Of a DNA stretch of 64,000 nt, positions 22,301 through 31,894 are shown piece by piece. How positions within the stretch are numbered: position 1 is the first letter of the stretch; every line of letters begins with the position of its first letter. This stretch comes from Pocillopora verrucosa (Eukaryota > Cnidaria > Anthozoa > Scleractinia > Pocilloporidae): contig NC_089322.1 of the NCBI RefSeq assembly GCF_036669915.1, forward strand, positions 20,258,535-20,322,534. Direction: 5' to 3'. Below the pieces are notes generated by a model. The model saw nothing but the letters and a program-made list of their open reading frames with translations, was not told the origin of the DNA and did no database searches. Made by a program: the position numbers and the translations under genes.

Positions 22301-25300
22301 CCTTTGTACAAGTTAGTTTGTAGCACAAACGTTGCATTTATCTCAATAAAATGTTACGTTGTTTTTCTGTTATTTATCAGGTTCGGTTTCAGTCACGTCA
22401 TTAGGATGTTACCAAGATGGTGTGAACTACCAAAGTCAAAGGATATTCCCCATTCTGTTTTTAAGAGTTAAACCTGCAAGGTGGTGGTCTGATAGTAACC
22501 ATATCATACAATCATGTGCCTCTGCGGCTGCCGCCCGAGGATATCGGATATTTTCTATTCAGGATTTCGCAGAATGTCGCTGGGGTCCAAGCGCTGAAAG
22601 AGATTATAGCAAATATGGCCGTGGCTGGTACTGTTACAGAGGACTGGGATGGATGGGATCTGGCAGCGTGTACAGGGTTCAAAGTTCATCCCCAGGTAAG
22701 ATACTTAGTAAATCGATATTAAATGGAGAATCAAGCTATAATCGCTGGCTAAACTTGTTTCGACAATTGTTTCCCAAGGATACGATAAATATATTTCTCA
22801 AATTTTTACTGTCTTCCCCTATCTTCCTCTGAATTGAAGAAAAAACGTCATTCTCCCTCTCTTTCTTAATGTTGATGTGCCTTATTCCGATTTCAGTTAG
22901 CTTGTGTCTTGATTTCGTCAGTGTAAGATTCTTTAAATCAAAACATCTCATTTTTTTTTTTTGTTCCTCATTAGTAAATGGAAAATGGGCGAGCTGGTCT
23001 CGTTGGAGCTCATGTAGCGCCAGTTGTAATGGTGGAACTCGAACTCGTCGACGCAGCTGTACCAATCCTCTACCAGCCAATGGCGGTGCAAGGTGTTCTG
23101 GATCCAACTCACAGACGCAGTTTTGCAACAGCAACCGCTGCCATAGTAGAGGTAGGTGCTTGGCTATTCTTTACCTGTCAGCATTGGTATATCAGTCATC
23201 TTATTGAGAATTCTAATAACGTAACGATCGGATTTATTTTTGCAAGATTGCGCAGGGATTTTTTTATATATTGATTTCGCTCCAAAGTTCATTCGTGCTT
23301 AACTGATAGAGCGTCTCTAAAATCATATATCTGAACTGTAAATTACAAGTACCATGCCCCTTTTATCCTACTTCTTTACCTCAGAAGGTTGAAGGCTCTA
23401 TGTAAAGATTAGAAAAGCATCTAATTTTAAATCGATCGTTCATTGAGTATGATTCATTTTCACGCATCATTTTCACATTTCGGCTTAAAAAGACGAGTTT
23501 TGGTGACAAGCTACATGCAGGTTAGGCACAAACAGGTGTGTGCTGCTGGGCGGGGGGAGGGGTATGGGGGAGGGGAACTTTGGATGTTTGCGCACTCCAC
23601 CCCAATGACCAAAACATCTCTCTTTTTTCATGGGTTCTACAAATCCCTTTGCAGTTGTTCATGGTAGGTGGTCAGCATGGCGGCCATGGAGCACATGCTC
23701 TCGAAGCTGTGGCAGAGGATCACAAATCAGGACCAGAACATGCACCAACCCCGCTCCAAGAAATGGTGGCAATAACTGCCGAGGATCAAACACTCAAAGA
23801 AGGAGATGCAACTCAAAGAGATGCCCCGGTATACTAATTTTAAATGAGCGGCTTTTTTATGACTACAGAACACGTAATTAAAGACATCTAAATTTAAAGA
23901 AAAATCTGCAACTCGAATGGACCTGACAGTTTGTAGTTTCTGAATGTGCAGTTTCCTTGTGACTATAAAATTCCGAGGTAATTCCGAAGTCAATAGCGCA
24001 GAATTTTTTGAAAGTTATTTAAATGTTTCAAAAGTAGTCGGGAAAAAACGGTGCATGGTAAAACCAACGGGGAACTGCGCAGTCAAATACATCTATCCTT
24101 CCTATTTTTCGTTATTTGGTATCGTTGGTATATAAAATTATTATTTAGGAATTTGACAAAAAATCTTAGGAAATAAAAAGCCAAAGTCTAACTACGGGTC
24201 GTTTAATTTGCATATCATTTGACTATGGCGGAAGAATATTAATTATGTTGAAGGTTTTTTTGCTGACTTCCGTATTGATTTTCCGACGCAATATAACTAT
24301 TTCCTAGTGACACATATATATTTTCAAAATAAAGTTGGCTTTTTCTAAGGAAAAATATGCCAGTATTGGAATATTGATATCCTAATCGTGTTGTCAAATT
24401 AAAAAAAAAAAATTCATCCAAAGGTATGGGGGAGGGGGACTTTGGATGTTTGTGCCCTCCACCCCAGTGAGCAAAACATCTCGCATTTTTCATGGGTTCT
24501 ACAAATCCCTTTGCAGTTGTTCATGGTAGGTGGTCAGCATGGCAGCCATGGAGCACATGCTCTCGAAGCTGTGGTAGAGGAACACAAATCAGGACCAGAA
24601 CATGCACCAACCCTGCTCCAAGAAATGGTGGCAATAACTGCCGAGGATCAAGCACTCAAAGAAGGAGATGCAACTCAAAGAGATGCCCCGGTATACTAAT
24701 TTTAACTGAGCGGCTTTTTTGTGACAACAGAATACGTAATTAAAGACATCTAAATTTAAAGAAAAATCTGCAACTCGAATGGATCTGACAGTTTGTAGTT
24801 TCTGAATATGCAGTTTCCTTGTGACCATAAATAAAATTCCGAAGTAATTCCGAATAACGCGGATTTTTTTTGGGAGCATTATGATCACGAAAATGAAAAT
24901 AATCTATCAAAAACGTGACGATACAATTGATTAGCCGGACTCTTACATCGTGAGACAAACGGTTATTAAATAAAACCAAGATTAACGACAACATTTTCTA
25001 TAAAAACTATATAACTACATAAATCAACGCGTAAGTGGTAATAACAAGAAGGAGCATGGCAGCATTTTTCTCAATTGTTGTTTGTATCTTTGTTGCTGTT
25101 TAACTTTAGTTAATGGAGGCTGGTCACGCTGGCGACGGTGGAGCTCCTGCTCCAGAAGTTGTGGGGGTGGATCACAGCGAACAGTTAGGACATGTACCAA
25201 CCCCCCTCCAAGAAATGGAGGGTCCACATGTCCAGGAAGGAGCATTTTAGTCCGTTCATGCAATACCAACCGCTGTCCAGGTAACACTTTGGAGAATGTT

Positions 25301-27631
25301 CTTGATGTATTGAAGTGATGGTTATCAGTGAATTAGAAATGTAATCCTCATGTCCTTCTCAGTGTAGACAAAGACAGTTGAGGAAATCCTCTTTCTTCAG
25401 TTTCACTATTTTCAATTCTTGACAGTTATCTTCAGGATGTCAATGTTACTTAAGAAAGCAACTTAAGATATAAGAGCAAGAATGTTTGTGCCTCTGAAGA
25501 AAGTTGTATCATCTTAACTGAAAGGAAGTTTTTTAGCTTTCTCAAATCAAAGTAATGTTTGTTTTTTTAGCTGTCTAGAGATCTGATAATTATGTTTCCA
25601 TGGTTTCCTCACAGGTTGTGTGGAAAGTAGCATAGTAACCGATAGATGTGGCCAGCGGTGTATGTGTTCACGTGGTCGCTTTATCCAGTGCACTCGTGTG
25701 AGACGGGAATTTACAGCCATGTCAAGAGCAGACCGTGAAAAATACGTCAGAATTGTTCGCACTGTGTCAACAGACCCCAGATACAAACCAGAATATGACA
25801 GAGTAATAACCCAACATAGAACAATATTCAATGCTGGGATTCACCAGCGAGATTTTTTCTTACCATGGCATAGATGGTACATGCTGCAATATGAGAACCT
25901 TCTTCGACGCGTAGACTGTACAGTGACAGTACCTTACTGGGACTGGAGCCAGGTATCACGTTCTCCATGGCGCGGTAGAGCGTCTGATTTGTGGTTCTCA
26001 GGAAATAGTGGTTTTGGTGGGAATGGAGAACAAACACCTCAACAGTGTGTGACAAGTGGTCCGTTTAGGCGAGGAGTTTGGAATGTTGTGCCATCAGCCG
26101 GGGGTGGCTGTCTCCGTCGCCAGTTTAATCTAAGTGACAATACCCCTGATTCCGCTGCAGTCGCAGAGGTGTTAAGGATTCCTCATTCGGAATTTGATTC
26201 CTTCGAGATTGCGCTGCGAATAAATCTTCATGACACTGTACACTGCTTAATTGGAGGCACCATGTGTTCATTCGACTCGGCTGCTGCCCCTGAATTTATG
26301 CTGCACCATGGTTTTATAGATAAGATATGGGCAGACTGGCAAAGAAGGAGTAGAAATCACATGAATGCTCATTTTCCCTCCGTCACTACACCCATGCCCG
26401 GCACAAACCAGCTCCGTACAACAGCAGTTTTGAATAACTTAAGATTACCGGGAGGGGTACGAGTGCAGTTCCAGAATCCACCGAGACCGCATATAAGAAA
26501 CCGTTTTGGAGGTAATTAGCCGGTTGTTTCATCATTATCACTGTCATCACCGTATTGGTTTTCATCATCATAGTTATCAGTGTTATTGTGTTTTGTTATT
26601 GTTATCATAATAAACAATTTTTCACCAAAGTGGAGATGAATAATGGTGGATATTTATCAGGTCGCGAAAGTGCAAGAAAAATATCAACCACTTTAACCGA
26701 CACTGGAGGTAACTAATACAGATACAGATACACTTGCCGAAAAAATAGTTTATTTCTCTCAATACAACAAAAAATGGTCGAAAATTTAACTCTCGAAGCG
26801 CGGTTTTGTTTCTTTGGCTGCTCGGAGGTGAATAGTCCTTGCTATTCACTTCCGATCTAGCCAATAAGTTTGTACGAAAATAACTATTCACTTGTGTGGT
26901 CTATACAATTTTTAATTATTATCATATTATTATTACTATTATCATTATTATTATCATAGTGATCATCATCATTATTTCTGTCATCATCATCCACAGACTG
27001 TGACAAATAGAGGAAAAACAAAAATAGGGAAAAATGAAATTCTTCCAAAAAGTCCTCTCAGGTTTTTTTGATAACAAGGATAAAGTTAACGCTATAATTT
27101 GATTCTCGACGGGATAGAAATATATTATTTGTATTGCTCTGCAAGATTTTGTGAAAAAATAGTTGTCTTAGATAGATATCGAAACGATTTCAGAGGATGA
27201 CATCTCGTATAGAAAGGCCTTTCTACAAGTTGATTTATCATCATGTGTTCCAGGATTTTCGATCAGACCTCTACCTCCTTACAAATCCTTTTAACAAGCC
27301 GTCTGGTTTTCACCCTCGGTAGATGCTTTCATGAGCGCGCGGGTATAGGACAAGCAGGATACAACGGTTATCGATCGATTGATATTAATTGAACATTTTC
27401 TAATGTATGTCTTCTTACTAAACCCTTTCAGCCTTGACTACAAATTCGCTTGGCCAAGCTTCACGAGGGAAGTTTTCTGTCCTTAGTGAAAAAGCTATGA
27501 TGCTGTTCAACGTCTCCAAAACAGAGGAGGAGAAGGCAAGACGACTAGGAATTTGGTTGCTGCCTACACACCAACGAGCTGGAAAGAGAAACTCCATGGA
27601 CACCTCAATAGATTTTGGGTTTGATCCTTAG
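19357..27631 (+). CDS. Secreted tyrosinase B1: GCY/WSC-like module, four TSP1 repeats, tyrosinase
   Basis: Eight exons: 19357-19441 (signal peptide [20 protein letters not shown]), 22381-22695 (GCY/WSC-like, four cysteines), 22975-23151, 23655-23828, 24517-24690 and 25110-25280 (TSP1), 25615-26511 (catalytic), 27432-27631 (tail). All junctions are phase 1; total 730 residues. In the protein, TSP1 repeats span about 134-365 with WxxW C-mannosylation motifs, then the cysteine-rich RCGQRCMC segment, CuA H433, H442 and H451, and CuB H571 and H575 (LHDTVH) with the HH pair at 596-597. It should oxidise phenols extracellularly, with TSP1 repeats anchoring it to matrix or glycans. Exons 4 and 5 are a recent tandem duplicate. 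Exon 3 may use either of two nearby donors; the GTAGGT one (phase 1) was chosen. The large first intron contains a LINE. The gene looks intact. Confidence 0.9.
19917..20302. repeat. R1 repeat, copy in intron 1 of tyrosinase B1
   Basis: About 385 bases, starting at AGTTATTTGAATGTTTCAA and ending in an A-run near ACATTAAAAAAAAA, closely match 24013-24412 in another intron of the same gene, and the equivalent in unit 2 (about 43476-43855). The A-rich end hints at a retroposon, but no polymerase III boxes or target-site duplication were seen. Confidence 0.65.
21490..22330 (-). mobile_element. LINE (CR1/L2-like) 3' fragment in intron 1 of tyrosinase B1
   Basis: On the minus strand the frame reads [17 protein letters not shown], then [29 protein letters not shown] and a tail with LWNRLPRDIRQAESFGLFK, which is the thumb and carboxy end of a LINE reverse transcriptase. 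Three in-frame stops interrupt it, for example TGA in place of the Cys of the usual YCNIVWG block. The low-coordinate end has AATAAAGATTATCTATCTATA on the minus strand, a typical AATAAA plus short tandem-repeat 3' tail. It is 5'-truncated and lies only about 50 bases before the exon 2 acceptor (22381). Confidence 0.85.
23548..23575 (+). other. G-quadruplex-capable intron tract
   Basis: Five or more G-runs of three to six Gs in 28 bases (GGGCGGGGGGAGGGG, then GGGGG and GGGG), about 80 bases before the TSP1 exon at 23655. A shorter relative precedes the duplicate exon (about 24425-24443) and the B2 exon (46684-46699). Confidence 0.5.
24013..24412. repeat. R1 repeat, second copy in tyrosinase B1
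   Basis: A near-copy of 19917-20302 in the intron between the two twin TSP1 exons. It contains the same GGGTCGTTTAATTTGCATAT and TTCCGACGCAATATAACTAT words and ends in an A-run. Only its first about 50 bases survive in tyrosinase B2 (about 47131-47190). Confidence 0.7.
26914..26993. repeat. ATT/ATC microsatellite in last intron of tyrosinase B1
   Basis: Imperfect (ATT)n(ATC)n array, also present in unit 2 at 49050-49129 with nearly the same length. Confidence 0.7.
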
Positions 27632-27901
27632 TCATTAATTTGCAACGATATCTCGCTAGCTTTATCAAAATCTACTTTTATCTCCACTGTCAATCATCCT
27701 TGCGCTCTTTAAATCCTCAAAGAGAAGTACAGCCAACTGATGTTAAGTATGTGTTTGATTTTGTGGCATATTGTCTCATTTTATTAGTTGCTAACTTCTT
27801 TGAATCAATGCAGATAAACTTTGCGCTTAACCATTAAAATCCCTAAGTTTAACTTTTTTTTTAATATGGTCTATTTAGAAAGGTGCTGGCATAGGAGGAT
27901 T

Positions 27902-27921
27902 CGACCTTTGACCTTTGACCT
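27902..27921. promoter_or_regulatory. Tandem DR1 nuclear-receptor half-sites
   Basis: Reads CGACCT-T-TGACCT-T-TGACCT, three half-sites each separated by one base; on the other strand AGGTCA-A-AGGTCA-A-AGGTCG. DR1 is the consensus for RXR, HNF4 and COUP-type receptors. The core is unchanged in unit 2 (50036-50055). Function is inferred from motif only. Confidence 0.4.
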
Positions 27922-28638
27922 CCAAGATCCAGATCTTCATTCAATTCTCAGCTCTAAATGTCAACGTTCTCTTTCATTTAGAACTTAGGGTTTGACGTTT
28001 CGTAAAACAGTATTCTTTACCGATTTCCTTTTCATCGTTATTCGTCTGAAAGATGTATTTTGATATTTTGAAAAGGAATTCCTTTTTTGGTAACTCCTGG
28101 AATTGAAAGGATTCCTTAGGTATAAGCAATATATGAAAAGAGAAAATTTTTGCAAATAGCGCTTTTCAACACCCTTGTTTTCATTTTCATAGGTAAATAA
28201 ATGAAACTTTCCTTTTTCAATGACTCCAATTAATTTTTGATGATGACGTTCCATTGTCCATTGCGTTACCCATTCCGAACGTTGCTGTTATAAGTTTTGA
28301 TTAAACATGGTTTTCTGAATTACTTCTTCGATTACCCGCTGTGTCAGGTGCCTGTATGGTTTTCCAAATGTGGAATGTTTTAAAATGATCCTTCGTCAGC
28401 TGGCTGCATTTGGACAGGGATGAATACGAGCATTAATTTATTGTGTTCCACTTTAAGAGAACGCATACTGTTCTTGTCGCTTCTTTCTGGATGTTGCGCG
28501 AAATCCAGGGGTTTGGTGTCATCTTTGACTGACTGACCTCCGGTCTTTCTTCCTCGATTTTATGCGAAAGCGTTGCATCCCGCTGACCAACATAATTCCC
28601 ACGGGTTGACTCACTTCGATCTAGACGTCATGGGAATA

Positions 28639-28799
28639 CAGAGGCGGATCTAGGAGTGGGGCCCGTCCGTCCCCCCCCCCCCCCATGTTTTGGATGTTTT
28701 AGGTAAAAGAAAAAGAATCGCAGAAGGAAGAAAAGCCGGCAGGGCAAGCGACAAAAAAACGGGCCTCCCCCTTTACTCAAGGTCTGGATCCGCCACTTA
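28639..28799. mobile_element. Short hAT-like MITE
   Basis: About 161 bases with imperfect terminal inverted repeats CAGAGGCGGATCTAG and, on the other strand, TAAGTGGCGGATCCAG, resembling the CAGGGGCGGATCCAG ends common in hAT-type non-autonomous elements. GAATA flanks both ends, shorter than the 8-base duplication expected for hAT. Internal poly-C tract. Also in unit 2 at about 50779-50946, so insertion predates the duplication. Confidence 0.55.
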
Positions 28800-28976
28800 G
28801 AATATTTGCAGAAAGATTGCAACCACTCGATCGAACAAAACGAGTTACTACAAATTCGAATAGTGAGCCACACATTCGATATTGGTAGATTTAATAATGT
28901 TGTGGGTTTTGTTACATCGAGATAAATATCCATTTCTAAGCTAGACAGAATACAGTTTACCAATCTAAGATTCTTA

Positions 28977-29948
28977 CTATCTGGTAGAATTTATCACTGC
29001 ATCAGCCTCGTTTGATAAACGAAACACCTGTCGAATTGTGCGCCTTACCGCTTGTCTCACCTCCGGGATTTTATAACAATAAAGAAATGGATTAAGCGAC
29101 GAGCTGAAGAAAATCAAAATTCCCGTAAATTCCCAGGCGATAAACAGAGATTGAGTTCTCCCACTCTTATTAAAAATAAATAGTGTGGTAACAACGAGGA
29201 AAGGGACGTAGCACACTTCTAAAATCACCTGTACCCATAGTGCACTACAAACAACTTTTCTTAAACGCGAAATGTTTGGTGAGAATGCTGCTTGTGAATG
29301 ACTTGCAATTTGAGTTTCACGATTGCGAAGTATAAGGACTATCTTGGTGTAACCGACACCAGACACTGTGACACAAAAGACCAATACTGCTAAAGCGATG
29401 CAGATCGTACTTTTGCTGAGAGTAAATCTCCAAAAGGACACAGCGGTCAAGATGATGCCAAGTGCCCATAAGCCAATCACCACTGAAAAGGTTCGTTTGA
29501 ATGTTACAACATGTCTGTAGCGGAGTCCTAACACCAAAGCCATAAGTCGATCCAAACTGATGGCTGCTGATGTGGAAAGCGATACACCGCACAAAGTTGT
29601 AGCGATGGTGATCGAGAATGTCGCTGCGTATAAACAGACAATGTTTCCTTCTTCTGTCATTGTTCTTATCGAAAACAAGTAAACGGCATGAAGAGGCCCT
29701 GCAACAAGAGCGACGAGAATGTCCGTGACAGCCAAGCAACGGAACAGAAGTTTGGATGGCGGGTGAATCGAAGATATCTTGTTGAGAGCAATTAAGATGA
29801 AAACATTACCAACAAATGCCGTGATGGATAGAAAAGCAACCACGGTTATTGGATATATGACATGGTTTCGGTGAAATCTTAATGGCGTTTCCACACAGAA
29901 AAGAAATCGAAGTGAATTCTGGCTTCCGTCGGCAGAAGAATGTTCCAT
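28977..29948 (-). CDS. Class A (rhodopsin-like) GPCR 1
   Basis: An intronless frame of 323 residues. Seven hydrophobic segments are visible. Class A marks: GN in TM1 (47-48), DRL in place of DRY at the end of TM3 (133-135), CYVP in TM6 (a variant of CWxP) and NPFLY in TM7 (286-290). A cysteine at 105 starts TM3. The block HPPSKLLFRCLA in the first intracellular loop and TM2 is shared with all other receptors here. It belongs to the large cnidarian radiation of orphan class A receptors, usually annotated by weak similarity to amine, adenosine or melanocortin receptors; the ligand is unknown. It converges with tyrosinase B1 and diverges from GPCR2. The copy in unit 2 (51123-52097) is near-identical. 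No defect was seen. Confidence 0.93.
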   Translation of the reverse strand: MEHSSADGSQNSLRFLFCVETPLRFHRNHVIYPITVVAFLSITAFVGNVFILIALNKISSIHPPSKLLFRCLAVTDILVALVAGPLHAVYLFSIRTMTEEGNIVCLYAATFSITIATTLCGVSLSTSAAISLDRLMALVLGLRYRHVVTFKRTFSVVIGLWALGIILTAVSFWRFTLSKSTICIALAVLVFCVTVSGVGYTKIVLILRNRETQIASHSQAAFSPNISRLRKVVCSALWVQVILEVCYVPFLVVTTLFIFNKSGRTQSLFIAWEFTGILIFFSSSLNPFLYCYKIPEVRQAVRRTIRQVFRLSNEADAVINSTR

Positions 29949-30336
29949 TTTTCGGAGTTAATTCAAACACGTTGAACGTTTGTCTTGTTCGCTGCATTTA
30001 CTGGTGATTATGCAAGAACATGAATTTTATTAAAACGTTTTATTTTCAGAGTGACATTATGTCAAAATGGAATCGAAAAAGGAACCACTTAGGCCGAAAT
30101 AGTTCAAATAATGAGAGATTAAAAATCCCATTTGTTTATCAAAGTTTTGAATCACTCGAGTCGAGTAGTCTAACAAAAACAAAAGACCATGAAATGACTA
30201 CAACTCATGTGTTTAAATTAGAGTCCATAACTTTTAGTTTGAAGAAACTAGAAAAGTATCTTCTAGTTCACAATTTACCGGCGCTTCAGTATTAATTTCG
30301 TTTTTTTTTTTTTTTTGCTGAAACAAACAGACTTAC

Positions 30337-30397
30337 CTGCCAGCGCACAAGAAATAATCACGACCATGTTCAGCAGGTGATTGCAAACACCACACAT
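30337..30397 (-). CDS. Candidate orphan signal-peptide or leader exon
   Basis: On the minus strand an ATG opens MCGVCNHLLNMVVIISCALA and runs straight into a strong donor (CAG|GTAAGT), leaving one base, i.e. phase 1 like every signal exon in this window. The hydrophobic core and the A-L-A end look like a secretion signal. Unit 2 keeps the frame (52461-52521) with one silent and one Met-to-Ile change. No matching acceptor exon was found downstream on this strand. It may instead be a 5' untranslated exon of GPCR1 with a fortuitous frame. Confidence 0.3.
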
Positions 30398-31834
30398 CTA
30401 TCAAAGGCAAACCAATTCTTTGCTTTATCTCTAATGAAATCATTTCCCGCATGAAAAATAATTGTAAGCTCAGTTTATTATTTTTCACGCATCTGCATCT
30501 GTAAATCACCGACAGTGTGATTTTTCTTATTTTGTGCGAATCCAAATTAGAAGCTGTGTTTGAATTAACTTTGCGTGTTCAAGTGCGCTAAAAATAAACA
30601 TTAATAAAAGCTTGCGCATTGGGAGCTGTGAAAATAATCGCGAAATATATTTTTTGAGTCGTTCAAAAGGCTTCAACTTTTCTATCACCTCTATTCAGAA
30701 TAATACTATTTAGCACGACATTTTCTGCTGACAATTTCAACCGTTTTCAATTGTTACAAGAGTATGTCTGCAATAATGGACAATGCCTACGAGTTCTGCT
30801 GACAGTGATATCAGTCCGAAGAGATATCCAGCTGGCTCTCGACGAACAACTGCAATTTGGTTCGGGTTTTTTATCTTACAATATAAACTAAAACGAAAAG
30901 CAAACAAACAAGCAAAAAACATCAATCAAACCAAACCAAAACAGAAGTAAAAAAAACCATTAACAAGAATCACACAAAAAGAGAAATGAGATAGAGTATT
31001 GATTTCGCCAATCAAGTCATTTTCTGTACCTTTTCTCCTGTTCTACACAAATGAAAAATAATGCAATTTCTTTAAAAGGAGTTTGACATGCAGCTTTCCA
31101 ACAATGACCTATATTCTAAACCATAGCAACAATTTGCCCTTGGTATACACAAAACAAACAGCAACTGAAAATGGCAGATGAATTGTCAATAGAATCCTAA
31201 CTAGGAATATAATTTTAAAATGCTTTAGTTTATTTTTTGACTTCCATTTTAAACTGTTAAGTTAAATATGCTGACTTTAATAAATTTGCTCCATTCAATC
31301 GATTTTCACCGAGAGAAATTATCGAGACAATATATCCTCTCGATTTTCACTCGTTATTTGCTATGAGTATTTTTCGTTTGAATTCAATGATTCTTAGTGT
31401 TTTTGCTTCGTCTTTGACCCTATTTCAGGCGATCATTATAAATGTTTCGTTTGTATTTTTCAAGTTCTTTTTCGTTCCTCTCTTCCGGTTTTACCGATAA
31501 TTTATGATCAGAAGTTAAGATTCGTAGTTAATTGTTCTAAGCTGAATGAGAAAGTGTACAAACAACGTTTTCGCCCAACGAATGAAAACATCACTTAATA
31601 ACTTTTAAATTATAACCATGCTATATCTGTGACTTTCGCAAATCATTTTTAACCATAAATTCGCTAATTTAATTCCTTTAAAAAAATGATTTTCGTTATC
31701 TTCATCATAAATTCGTTTAGTTTCGAAGCCTGGCGCTTGCTATCTGTCATTCATCGATAAGGCAACCTTTAATGAACTCATACTAGCATTGCATTCATTC
31801 AAATAGGGTATATTTGCCTACTGCTGTCAATGTG

Positions 31835-31843
31835 TATATAAAT
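31835..31843 (+). promoter_or_regulatory. TATA box of GPCR2
   Basis: TATATAAAT lies about 50-60 bases before the ATG at 31895. The same box in the same setting (TGTCAATGTGTATATAAATAC) precedes GPCR3 (35328-35336), GPCR2' (53955-53963, TATATAAGT) and GPCR3' (56335-56345), so it is conserved with the genes. Confidence 0.6.
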
Positions 31844-31894
31844 ACAAAGAAACTGTTTTTCTACAGCATCACGTTCTACTGAACTGATTCAAAC

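Larger units (their letters stand above)
27632..28976. other. Intergenic between the converging tyrosinase B1 and GPCR1
   Basis: Holds a triple nuclear-receptor-type half-site (27902-27921) and a short MITE (28639-28799), listed separately. No gene was recognised. The two flanking genes converge, so this is 3' flank for both. Confidence 0.5.
29949..31894. promoter_or_regulatory. Divergent 5' region of GPCR1 and GPCR2
   Basis: Shared upstream region between two head-to-head receptors. It includes a candidate signal-peptide exon (30337-30397, minus), a poly-T run near 30301 and, for GPCR2, a TATA box at 31835. The part from about 30425 to 31820 recurs, in whole or in pieces, upstream of GPCR3 (34220-35386), at 40659-41718, and upstream of GPCR2' and GPCR3'. 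Confidence 0.5.

Noticed and set aside
22975-23151. Earlier donor (CATA|GTAGAG) for the first TSP1 exon of tyrosinase B1
   Set aside because: The donor 10 bases later (GTAGGT, GTAAGT in B2) preserves phase 1 in both copies. The earlier site is not kept equally in B2.
23538-23837. Alternative-frame ORFs across the TSP1 exons
   Set aside because: They are out of frame with the cysteine/tryptophan pattern and have no splice logic; shadows of the real exons.
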